Origin: Oleispira sp.
Lineage (GTDB): Bacteria > Pseudomonadota > Gammaproteobacteria > Pseudomonadales > Oceanobacteraceae
Assembly (NCBI GenBank): GCA_016765295.1
Contig: JAESQF010000053.1
Coordinates: 42,948 to 106,947 of the forward strand
DNA: 64,000 nucleotides
Direction: 5' to 3'
The position numbers were made by a program, and so were the translations under genes. Below are positions 44,811-52,815 of the stretch, piece by piece. The first letter of the stretch is position 1. Each line of letters begins with the position of its first letter. The notes under the pieces are model-generated. The model saw only the letters and a list, made by a program, of their open reading frames with translations, ran no database searches and had not been told where the DNA came from.

Positions 44811-44835
44811 AAAGAGAGCCTTTTTATACATGTGG

Positions 44836-47800
44836 CTATACCGCATCCCATAGGTGTTCTCTTAGTTCTTCGAGTACGTCATCCAGTTGGTTGTTGAGTA
44901 CTTTGTTGAAGCGTGTGATTCCGCCCTTATCTGCGAAGCGGTTGTTGATGAACTGGCTATCGACAATCACTTCATGCACCAACTGTTTGGCTAGGCGGTC
45001 TAGCCATTGCTTTTGCACCTTGCTCCAAGTTTGCTGCTGATAGATGCCTTCCATTGCGTGCTGTACTCGCTGCTCGAAGGGGATGAGCGCTTCACCCAAG
45101 GCAGCACGGCGGATATGGCCGACGATGCTGGCGGCGATTTCTTGGTTGGTTTGCTTGCGCCAAGCGGTATTAAGTTTGGTTTCGCTATAGCCTTGGCTAT
45201 CGAGCAAGAGGCGAATTTCTTTTAGCTGTGCACGGGTTAGCTCTTTGGGCTTTGAACAAACTACTTTTAGCGCTGCGTGGCTGTTCATTTGATGTTTTAC
45301 AAACTCATCAAAGCTGTCGAGAAAATCAGCGGGTTTTTCGGCGACGCCATAACCTTGCGTTACGTCTAGCAGCTTATCTTCGCCTTCGTAAAATATAGGG
45401 CGATTACTGCTGCCGATATGGGCCTTCACTTCTTCTAATTGGTTTAATAGATTGCTGTGTTGGCTTAAAAACTGTTTGGCTTGTTGTGGACCAAGCTCGT
45501 GCAAGTGCTTGTGCAGCTTGGCGGGTTCTACCCCCCAAAGTTCTTCGAGCTCGTCTAACTTCACTTTTAGCGCTTTGTTTTTCTCTGGCTCTGTTTCTGC
45601 TTTGTTGCTGGCTTTACGCAATATACGCATGACTTTTTGTGAAAGCTGGTCGAGCACATCGTGAGCATGACTGGTATCTTCTTGACTGCCAGGCGCATCA
45701 AAACTGGCTGGGTTCTGCATTTCATCGAGCAACTGATCGAGAGTAATATTCGGATCTTTCACCAAGGGTTTCATGGTGTTCACTTCTTGCAGGGTTTTGT
45801 ATAAACCTACTGCGTCGTGAATGTAGAAAGCCGTTTTACCGATGTCGTCACAACGCCTTGTTGCACGACCAATCATTTGTTCATAAAGAATTCGAGATTT
45901 CACGCGGCGTAAAAATAACAAATGACAAATTGTCGGTACATCGATGCCTGTGGTTAATAGATCTACGGTAATGGCAACGGATGGATAGCGTTCGTTTTTA
46001 TAACGCGAGATAGCATCTTTTACGCGGTCGGTTTTTCCCGTGATAATTTGCACAGCGTTGGTATTGTATTCTTCTTGCCAGAGTTCTTTGAATGCTATTT
46101 CTAGGGTGTTTTTAAACAGTTCTGCATGTTCTTGGTTTACGCAGAAGACCATCGCTTTTTCGTCACCCGTTGGATCGAATTCTTGGGCAAAAGCTTCGGC
46201 GATAACGCGGTTGAAATCTGGAGTGATGACGTTACGGTTGAACGATTCAACTTCGAACAATACTTCGTCTTCCAGGGTAGCTAAGTCGATCTGCCCTGTC
46301 GCACGATCAATAACACTGACTTCTTCGCCTTCCGCTATTTTGATGCCATTTTGGTTCAGCTGAGTTTCATAGGTTAATGGTGGTTCGTGATCAACTAGCC
46401 AATCATCGGCCACGGCTTCGCGATAACTATAGGTATAAACGGGCAGACCAAATATGTCGCTTGTATGTGCAGCAGGTGTGGCGGTTAAACCTACTTTAAA
46501 AGCATCGAAGTAATCTAATACACGGCGGTAGCTGGATAGGAATTGGTTACTATCACGAACCTGCATTTCGCCTTCGCCCATATCTTGATCTAGGGCGTAA
46601 CCACGGTGGGCTTCGTCAACTATGATGCAGTCGTATTCATCGATGGAAATAGGGTTATCGTTATCGAATACTCGTTTCACCATCGCCTGAACCGTAGCGA
46701 CGTGTACTCGCGTTTCTGCTTCGGCGCGCATGTCGCCTAAATCGGCAATATTATAGATTTGAGTAAGCGACTGGTTTTGCTCTAGCTTGGCTTCGGTAAA
46801 TGAATCGAATGCTTGATCACCCAATGCGGTGCGATCAACCAAAAATAGAATACGATTAAAGCGTTCTGTTTTTAAAAATCGATACATCAAGCCAATAATA
46901 GTTCGGGTTTTACCTGTACCCGTCGCCATGGCTAATAGTGCGTGTGGCTGGTTATTCTCTAAAGCATTTTCTACGGCGGTAATTGCTTTTTGCTGATATT
47001 CACGCAGGCCTAAATAACCAAAGCCTTCTTGTTTCAGCTTTGCTTCTGCTTCGCTTTTACTGCGTGTGAGTTTGTCGAGTAATCCCCTTGGACTATGAAA
47101 CGACGGTAAGGCTTTTGCGATATTGCCAGGGTGGCGAACATCTCGTATCCAAGTGCCGGATTTTTCCGCGTATTGTTTTACGAAGGGTCGGCCATTGCAA
47201 GAGTAGACAAAAGGAATCTGATAGTGACTTCCCTTACCGTCATCATTCTCGCTGGAAGAAGCCCATGCAATGGTACGGCCTTCTTCTATCCAGGCTGGGA
47301 TAAATTGTGTTTGTTGCTTAAAACCTAATGAGTAACGCTGGGCCTGAGGAATTTTAGCGGATACGTCTTGGTTTTCTTTTTTAGCTTCGACAACCGCAAT
47401 GGGGATTAACCCGGCAAATAGAATGTAATCAGCGCGGCCTGCTTTTCCACCGACCTCTACCGCTGATGTAGGCCATTCGGCAATCGCTTTATTAGTGCCT
47501 TTTTCAGGACGGCAACCGTTTTTATAGGTGAGTGCTTCGGTATCGGCTAGCCAACCTGCATCTTGTAATTGCTTATCGATTAATACGCGAGTTTCGGCTT
47601 CGCTAAGTTCTACTTTTGCCGAGGCTTTGCGGGTATTTTCTTTAATGCCCTGCAGACTTTCTTTTTCACGCTTTAGGCGTTCGGTTTCTTCCGTTAATGC
47701 TTTGATCTTTGCATTGAACGCCGCCTTACTGGTATTTAACTCGTCTTCTTGTTGGTAATAGAGTTCTTCGAAGGTTTCTGCATCTTCATCGCGCTGCGCT

Positions 47801-48414
47801 GCGAGTTCTTTTGCTTGCTGGGCTTCTTGTTTAATCAGCTCAAGAAAATCAGTATTTTCATCGACGGATTGTGACGATTCTTCTAGCTGGGTTTTAAGCT
47901 TTGAAATTTCAGTTTGCAGCTGGCGTAAATTGGCGCTGGGGTCTTCTGGCAAGACAAAAGCACCGGGCTTGAATGCATCACCCTTTTTACCAAATGAACG
48001 GTGATACCAAACGGCCAATTCACGAGCGACTTTTATACCATCCATTGCATCTTTGTAGCTGGTAACAAACTCATGGTTTGCATGATTGCCTGATGTGCGT
48101 AGTAGATGAAATAGGTCTTGTACTGTGCGGTCTAGATCAAGTCTGGAGCGAAGTTTGTTGAGCAGGTCTAACTGAGTTTCACGCTCGGTGCGCATTAAGC
48201 CCACCTGAGTCGCTAGATCTTGCGCTAAAGCTTCGCCAAACTGGCGCAACTTCATTAAACAGGCATTAGGGTCGATGGCAAAAATGCGTTCGGCATTATT
48301 GGTTAGCTGAAAGAAAACAGGGTCGTGTTCTTTTAAAAACTCGAAGTTGCTCGTTTCCTTAATGGAAGCTGTCTTGGAAGTAATCTTTGGAGAATTGGTG
48401 CCCTGCAAAGCCAT
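44836..48414 (-). CDS. hsdR: Type I restriction endonuclease motor subunit HsdR (EcoEI-like)
   Basis: 1192 residues. An N-terminal DUF4145-like region and coiled coil precede a PD-(D/E)xK nuclease (ADYILFAGLIPIAVVEAKK). The SF2 motor has Walker A MATGTGKTRTI, DEAH box IIVDEAHRGY, LTATP, and helicase C part ITGKTDRVKDAISRYK with GRATRRCDD. The C-terminal EcoEI_R-like domain is intact. Coding begins about 260 bases from attR, so it is the outermost island gene. Its stop is separated from fic by 204 bases containing a hairpin, so hsdR may be regulated separately. Confidence 0.94.
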   Translation of the reverse strand: MALQGTNSPKITSKTASIKETSNFEFLKEHDPVFFQLTNNAERIFAIDPNACLMKLRQFGEALAQDLATQVGLMRTERETQLDLLNKLRSRLDLDRTVQDLFHLLRTSGNHANHEFVTSYKDAMDGIKVARELAVWYHRSFGKKGDAFKPGAFVLPEDPSANLRQLQTEISKLKTQLEESSQSVDENTDFLELIKQEAQQAKELAAQRDEDAETFEELYYQQEDELNTSKAAFNAKIKALTEETERLKREKESLQGIKENTRKASAKVELSEAETRVLIDKQLQDAGWLADTEALTYKNGCRPEKGTNKAIAEWPTSAVEVGGKAGRADYILFAGLIPIAVVEAKKENQDVSAKIPQAQRYSLGFKQQTQFIPAWIEEGRTIAWASSSENDDGKGSHYQIPFVYSCNGRPFVKQYAEKSGTWIRDVRHPGNIAKALPSFHSPRGLLDKLTRSKSEAEAKLKQEGFGYLGLREYQQKAITAVENALENNQPHALLAMATGTGKTRTIIGLMYRFLKTERFNRILFLVDRTALGDQAFDSFTEAKLEQNQSLTQIYNIADLGDMRAEAETRVHVATVQAMVKRVFDNDNPISIDEYDCIIVDEAHRGYALDQDMGEGEMQVRDSNQFLSSYRRVLDYFDAFKVGLTATPAAHTSDIFGLPVYTYSYREAVADDWLVDHEPPLTYETQLNQNGIKIAEGEEVSVIDRATGQIDLATLEDEVLFEVESFNRNVITPDFNRVIAEAFAQEFDPTGDEKAMVFCVNQEHAELFKNTLEIAFKELWQEEYNTNAVQIITGKTDRVKDAISRYKNERYPSVAITVDLLTTGIDVPTICHLLFLRRVKSRILYEQMIGRATRRCDDIGKTAFYIHDAVGLYKTLQEVNTMKPLVKDPNITLDQLLDEMQNPASFDAPGSQEDTSHAHDVLDQLSQKVMRILRKASNKAETEPEKNKALKVKLDELEELWGVEPAKLHKHLHELGPQQAKQFLSQHSNLLNQLEEVKAHIGSSNRPIFYEGEDKLLDVTQGYGVAEKPADFLDSFDEFVKHQMNSHAALKVVCSKPKELTRAQLKEIRLLLDSQGYSETKLNTAWRKQTNQEIAASIVGHIRRAALGEALIPFEQRVQHAMEGIYQQQTWSKVQKQWLDRLAKQLVHEVIVDSQFINNRFADKGGITRFNKVLNNQLDDVLEELREHLWDAV

Positions 48415-48591
48415 CTTTCGTTAAATCCTTCTAACCAGTGCAAATAACATACAATTAGTAAATATTATGACCTGAATGTCATTCCTTAATTCTTGTTATA
48501 TTTATACCTGATATACAGTTTTTTAACCATATTAATAATAATGGAATTAATAAGCTTATTTGACCTAAAAGAATAAGGCTTTAATTCTAAT

Positions 48592-48613
48592 GGGGGTACA
48601 GATGGGGGTACAG
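48592..48613. repeat. Right-end GGGGGTACAG doublet
   Basis: Two direct copies (48592-48601 and 48604-48613) with the same 12-bp period as at the left end (12576-12597); only one spacer base differs. Putative arm-type recombination sites, 62 bases from attR. Confidence 0.8.
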
Positions 48614-48674
48614 CGACAATCCGAACTAGGCAAAACCCTTTAAGTACGTGGCCTGTAGAGCATTAATTCGGGCT

Positions 48675-48689
48675 CCGGTGGGGAGACCA
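48675..48689 (+). other. attR core
   Basis: CCGGTGGGGAGACCA, identical to the tRNA-Arg 3' end at 12427-12441. No other part of a tRNA is present here, so this is the distal junction. Confidence 0.9.
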
Positions 48690-48745
48690 TTCACGAAGTT
48701 CAGTACTTCAAGTCTGGTCTCTGCGCACAGCTTGATCGAAGATAA

Positions 48746-49765
48746 TTAATCAACACACGCTAATAAATCATCTTGCCATTGTGTTTCTCGCTGGTAAGCA
48801 ATTATTTCTAAACGGCTTTCCAAAGTTTCATCCAGTTCAATTTCCGTCAGGGCATCTCGTGTTAAGTTATAACCAAAGATTCCCTGCTCGGTAATAAACA
48901 CCGCTTTCATTCGCTCTGCATTCAAGCCCGTTAAAAACACATGGAGTTTCTTACGGTTAAATACCTTATTTGAATCAAAACGCCAGCCAATGCTAGAAAA
49001 ACCTTCACCTTCGTTTTCTGCTTTTATATAGCCAGCTGCTGGAATGTCCATGCTATTTAGATCAAGAGGATTAAGGTCTAGGGTATTAAGGTCTACTTCA
49101 TTTGACGAAGAGTGATGATGATGCGCATAACGAGCAATTGCTGCGGTTTCACCTTGCAACCATTGAGGGTCGATCCGTCCTTGCTCGGTAAAGCTGATGG
49201 TTATATTCGAATCAACAATATTTTTAACATAACTCTCTAATAATGCTGGCTCACCCCCCTGATATAAATCCTGCTTATTCCCTACTACGATATCCGCTAT
49301 TGAAATTTGCTGATTAAACGTATCGTGTTCAGTGTAGCGACGATCGGTTAGGTTACGCGCATCCACTAAAGTTAGAATTTTCTCTACCTGCAGTATTTGC
49401 TGGTAAAACTTATCGGATAGAATTTGTAATACTTCAACCGGATGACCTAAGCCAGTAGGTTCGATGAGTAATCTATCAGGTTTTGCTTTCGTCAGCAGTT
49501 GATTAAGTGCAACCTGCATAGGCAAGCCTCCAGCACAGCACATGCATCCCCCTGGTACTTCACGAATAAATACCCCAGAGTTTTCTGAGTACTGGCCTTT
49601 CAACAAACTACCATCAATGCCAATTTCGCCGAATTCATTGACCAATACTGCCCAGCGTTCATTTTCAGGTTTATTCTTCAGTAAGTGCAATATTGCAGAA
49701 GTTTTTCCTACCCCTAAAAAACCAGTGATAATATTGGTTGGGATTTTTTGTATCTTAGAGGCCAT
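48746..49765 (-). CDS. COG0523-family GTPase (CobW/ZigA-like zinc metallochaperone)
   Basis: About 339 residues. I chose the ATG at 49765 because GGAGAG lies 7 bases before it; the ATG at 49795 overlaps the upstream gene. G1 motif GFLGVGKT, metal-binding GGCMCC (CxCC), NKQD as G4. A variable linker with HHHH and a small repeat (LDLNPLDLN) precedes the C-terminal CobW_C domain (FSSIGWRFDSNKVF). The family delivers zinc or other metals under limitation. It is directly downstream of a MerC-like gene and behind a Zur-like palindrome. Confidence 0.9.
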   Translation of the reverse strand: MASKIQKIPTNIITGFLGVGKTSAILHLLKNKPENERWAVLVNEFGEIGIDGSLLKGQYSENSGVFIREVPGGCMCCAGGLPMQVALNQLLTKAKPDRLLIEPTGLGHPVEVLQILSDKFYQQILQVEKILTLVDARNLTDRRYTEHDTFNQQISIADIVVGNKQDLYQGGEPALLESYVKNIVDSNITISFTEQGRIDPQWLQGETAAIARYAHHHHSSSNEVDLNTLDLNPLDLNSMDIPAAGYIKAENEGEGFSSIGWRFDSNKVFNRKKLHVFLTGLNAERMKAVFITEQGIFGYNLTRDALTEIELDETLESRLEIIAYQRETQWQDDLLACVD

Positions 49766-49766
49766 A

Positions 49767-50201
49767 TCAATTCTCTCCACCAGAGTGGTAGGCACTGACT
49801 TCGTTATGACAACAGCAGTTTTCTTCTGGCTGGCAATTTTTGTAATTAAGGTAATGTGAATAGCAAATCAATCCACTGCCCAATAGGGTTAATAATTTTT
49901 CTCCTAACTCTCCTACCAAATCGTGCCCACTCATGACGGCGATAGATAATATGATTAAACCTAAAACCCCCATCACCAGTACTTTACTGTTCTTGTGGTT
50001 TTTGAATCCCATTAGTAAAGCAAAACTGCTTATCGGCAGTACCATCATTAGCATAAGAAAATGAAATCCTTCATCTTCTAAAGACAATGAAGATACCGTC
50101 GGTAATAGAAATGAGAATAAGGGCAATGCTAAGCAATGAAGCGTGCACAACAACGATAAGCCCATTGCGGCCTTATCATAATAGATATTGTTTATAGACA
50201 A
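49767..50201 (-). CDS. MerC-domain membrane protein
   Basis: 144 residues with about four TM helices. LLCTLHCLALPLFSFLL carries the MerC-type cysteine pair (Cys19, Cys23). The C-terminal tail is Cys/His-rich (ENCCCHNEV, AYHSGG). The start is TTG at 50201, supported by AAGGAG 6 bases upstream. MerC relatives transport mercury; next to COG0523 and a Zur-like site, zinc or another divalent metal is more likely. It ends one base before the GTPase start, so the two genes are coupled. Confidence 0.8.
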   Translation of the reverse strand: MSINNIYYDKAAMGLSLLCTLHCLALPLFSFLLPTVSSLSLEDEGFHFLMLMMVLPISSFALLMGFKNHKNSKVLVMGVLGLIILSIAVMSGHDLVGELGEKLLTLLGSGLICYSHYLNYKNCQPEENCCCHNEVSAYHSGGEN

Positions 50202-50233
50202 AGCTCACTCCTTAAGTGGTTCTGGTCTTTATG

Positions 50234-50247
50234 TATGTTATAACATA
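50234..50247. promoter_or_regulatory. Zur-box-like palindrome
   Basis: Perfect palindrome TATGTTATAACATA, 33 bases upstream of the MerC-like start, closely resembling the gammaproteobacterial Zur operator core (TGTTATAnnATAACA type). Zinc-dependent repression of the MerC-COG0523 unit is inferred. The divergent operon at 50443 is ~195 bases away and could also be affected. Confidence 0.65.
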
Positions 50248-50442
50248 ACAACCATCTACTCTCATAAGTTCAATAATATTTTCAAACCTTTCAATCCTTT
50301 CGAACAAAGTTTCCAAACCTACCTTGCAAACAAACTTAAGCTGAACTTTACATTTCCTGACATGTCTACACCCCTCATGCGCAGTACGGCATACGTTAAT
50401 TCTCAAAAAATATAATATTAAAAATGGAATAGAAGGTTACTC

Positions 50443-51333
50443 ATGAGCATTATTTCAACTTCACCTAGCCATAATAATAATTTACCCACACCCGGTCATA
50501 ACCCATCTCTTAAGCAAGTGCTTAAAGTGGCATCGTTGATATCTTTCGCGGCAATTTCTCAATCAGCATTAGCCGGAGCCTGGACTGCAGCCGAAGGCGG
50601 TGGTTATAACAAGCTTGCAGTTAGCGGCTATCAGGCAACTGATTTTTATGGTGATAGCGAAGGCTTCGATGAATTTAAAGGGGATAACTACTCTCTTTAT
50701 TTTGAACACGGTCTACGTGATGACATCACTTTATTCGGTACCTTGCTCTATCAAGATCTTGAGCAAACAAGTTCAGCAGGACTGACCACCACGAATGATG
50801 GTTTCAGTGATATCGAAGTAGGACTGCGCAAGCGTTTGCTTGATGGCCCTACCATTGTATCTACGTCATTTTTAGTAAAGGTTCCTTATTTATACGATAA
50901 GAATGATGAGTTGCCATTGGGTAATGGCCAAACCGATTATGAAGCACGAATTTTAGTAGGCCGCAGCTTATATCCTTTTGGCTACATTGGTCTTGAAGCC
51001 GGTTATCGCGTGCGTACTGATGACCCTTCCGATGAATACCGTTATTTACTTGAGTATGGTATTTCCGCTGGCGATAACTTGTATTTCCGCACAAAACTGG
51101 ATGGTACTGAAAGCGCTAAAAACGGTGAACGAATCTCTACCGATGGCATTAACTTGTCTGCTACCAATGAATTTAATCTTGGAAAATTTGAGTTCACGGT
51201 TGGTTGGGCATTCGATAAAAGCAATGGCGCTAAAAGTAAGTGGGGTTTAGAAGCAACGTATAACCAAGATGTTTATGGTGACAATGCCTTGAATGGTGGC
51301 GGCTATCAGATTGGCCTAACGAGAGAGTACTAA
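50443..51333 (+). CDS. Outer-membrane beta-barrel-like protein of a glycan operon
   Basis: 296 residues. The signal segment is late (VLKVASLISFAAISQSALAG, after a 25-residue polar prefix). The mature part alternates polar and aromatic strands (YSLYFEHGLRDDITLFGTLL; FSDIEVGLRKRLL; ARILVGRSLYPFGYIGLEAG; EFTVGWAF) and ends with an aromatic residue (GLTREY), the pattern of an outer-membrane barrel. It heads a five-gene operon, 3 bases before the glycosyltransferase. It may export or anchor the polymer; this is inferred from context. Confidence 0.72.
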   Translation: MSIISTSPSHNNNLPTPGHNPSLKQVLKVASLISFAAISQSALAGAWTAAEGGGYNKLAVSGYQATDFYGDSEGFDEFKGDNYSLYFEHGLRDDITLFGTLLYQDLEQTSSAGLTTTNDGFSDIEVGLRKRLLDGPTIVSTSFLVKVPYLYDKNDELPLGNGQTDYEARILVGRSLYPFGYIGLEAGYRVRTDDPSDEYRYLLEYGISAGDNLYFRTKLDGTESAKNGERISTDGINLSATNEFNLGKFEFTVGWAFDKSNGAKSKWGLEATYNQDVYGDNALNGGGYQIGLTREY

Positions 51334-51336
51334 TTC

Positions 51337-52815
51337 ATGGCTTGGTTTGATATCGCAATATTAGCGCTGCATTTTGGATTACTTTCGGTGTTGTGCCTAT
51401 TTGGCTTGCATCGATTATCTATGGTATTTCGGTGGTTTTTCTATCGTAATAACCGAGTTGAAATCGAGCAGGAATTTGCTGACTTACCGTATATTACGGT
51501 GCAGATTCCTATTTATAACGAGCAATATGTCGCGCAACGAATTATTGATGCTGTTGCAGCATTGAATTACCCAGCGGATAAATTGCAGTTACAAATTGTC
51601 GATGATTCAACAGACGATACTCGAAATGTAATCGCTCAACGTATTGCCTATCATAACCAACGTGGCATCTCGATGGAGCATATTCATCGTACCAATCGCA
51701 TCGGCTTTAAAGCCGGTGCGTTGAAAGAAGCGATGGAGATTTCTACTGGCGAGTTCATTGCTATTTTCGATGCCGACTTCATTCCAGAACCCGACATTCT
51801 TATTAATACCATTCACTACTTCAGCAATAAAAAAGTGGGAATGTTGCAACTGCGCTGGGAACACTTAAACCGTAATAACAACAAATTAACTGAGTTGCAG
51901 TCGATTATGCTGGATGCACATTTTGGTTTAGAACAGCACATTCGCTCGGCCAGTAATTTGTTTCTTAATTTTAATGGTACCGCCGGAATTTGGCGTAAAG
52001 AAACTATTTATGACGCCGGTAATTGGAGTGCAGACACACTCACTGAAGATCTAGACCTGAGCTATCGCGCGCAGTTGAAGGGTTGGAAGATGCAGTATGT
52101 TAATCACATCAGCTGCCCCGCTGAAGTGCCTTCAGATATGAACGCTTTTAAAAGTCAGCAACATCGCTGGGCCAAAGGTGGCACCGAGGTGATGTTAAAG
52201 ATGCTGGGGACGATTTGGCGTTCACCTGCGAGCATCCGACATAAAATCGAATCAACTTTTCACCTATCCAATAACCTAGCTTATTTATTACTATTAATTG
52301 ATACCATATTTTTATTAATTCCTAGCATTCTTATTCGTGAACATTATCAAATCGAATATATGTGGTGGCTGGACTTACCCTTTTTAATCGCCTCGTCTTG
52401 TGGCCACATCGTTTATTTGGTATTTGGCCAATATGCTTTGAATCGGCCGATGAAGAAGGCCTTTCTTAATATACCAGGATTATTATTACTGGGGATTCAA
52501 ATATCCTTCAATAATGCCAGAGCAGGTATCGAAGCGTTATTAGGGCATAAAACAGAATTTGTACGTACGCCTAAAAGTGGTGAATTGAATTCAGTCGATA
52601 ACAAACCAAGCTCTACAAAAATACCTCGTTATAAAGCAGTTGCCCCTCGTGGTGCGATTTTTGAATTTATCTTATCGGGTGTTTTTCTTGGACTATTGAT
52701 CTGGTGTGTAGATAAAGAAATTTGGTTTATGTTGCCTTTCATGATGTTTTTAATGTTTGGTTATGCGTCAACATCTATCAGTAGTTTTATTAACTATCAG
52801 AGGTTAAAAAACTAA
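51337..52815 (+). CDS. Processive GT2 glycosyltransferase (cellulose-synthase-like)
   Basis: 492 residues. One N-terminal TM helix, then the GT2 domain with DDSTDDT (89-95), DAD (145-147), TED (236-238) and QQHRW (274-278). About four C-terminal TM helices follow. The D-DxD-TED-QxxRW set marks a membrane synthase that extends a beta-linked polysaccharide or makes a glycolipid. The start lies 3 bases after the barrel gene, and the stop overlaps the next start by one base (TAATG). Confidence 0.9.
   Translation: MAWFDIAILALHFGLLSVLCLFGLHRLSMVFRWFFYRNNRVEIEQEFADLPYITVQIPIYNEQYVAQRIIDAVAALNYPADKLQLQIVDDSTDDTRNVIAQRIAYHNQRGISMEHIHRTNRIGFKAGALKEAMEISTGEFIAIFDADFIPEPDILINTIHYFSNKKVGMLQLRWEHLNRNNNKLTELQSIMLDAHFGLEQHIRSASNLFLNFNGTAGIWRKETIYDAGNWSADTLTEDLDLSYRAQLKGWKMQYVNHISCPAEVPSDMNAFKSQQHRWAKGGTEVMLKMLGTIWRSPASIRHKIESTFHLSNNLAYLLLLIDTIFLLIPSILIREHYQIEYMWWLDLPFLIASSCGHIVYLVFGQYALNRPMKKAFLNIPGLLLLGIQISFNNARAGIEALLGHKTEFVRTPKSGELNSVDNKPSSTKIPRYKAVAPRGAIFEFILSGVFLGLLIWCVDKEIWFMLPFMMFLMFGYASTSISSFINYQRLKN

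Larger units (their letters stand above)
12427..48689. mobile_element. Integrated genomic (defence) island at tRNA-Arg
   Basis: About 36 kb between two copies of CCGGTGGGGAGACCA, the first inside the tRNA-Arg 3' end and the second at 48675-48689. A P4-type integrase gene starts 214 bases inside the left end. GGGGGTACAG doublets lie just inside both ends. AlpA and Gp2/YfjJ-like genes support a phage-satellite-like origin. Cargo: the Ycf46/helicase operon, a channel-like fusion protein, LRAT and Gly-rich proteins, type I R-M with Fic, Septu and McrBC. No structural phage or conjugation genes are visible. Confidence 0.92.
48415..48745. other. Right end of the island and junction
   Basis: About 330 bases without a gene. 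It contains the AT-rich hsdR upstream region, the GGGGGTACAG doublet (48592-48613) and attR (48675-48689). Then 56 bases of chromosome lead to the end of the COG0523 gene. Confidence 0.7.

Noticed and set aside
12427-48689. Conjugative element or complete prophage
   Set aside because: No relaxase, type IV secretion, capsid, terminase or tail genes are visible; only integrase, AlpA, CII-like and Gp2-like genes.
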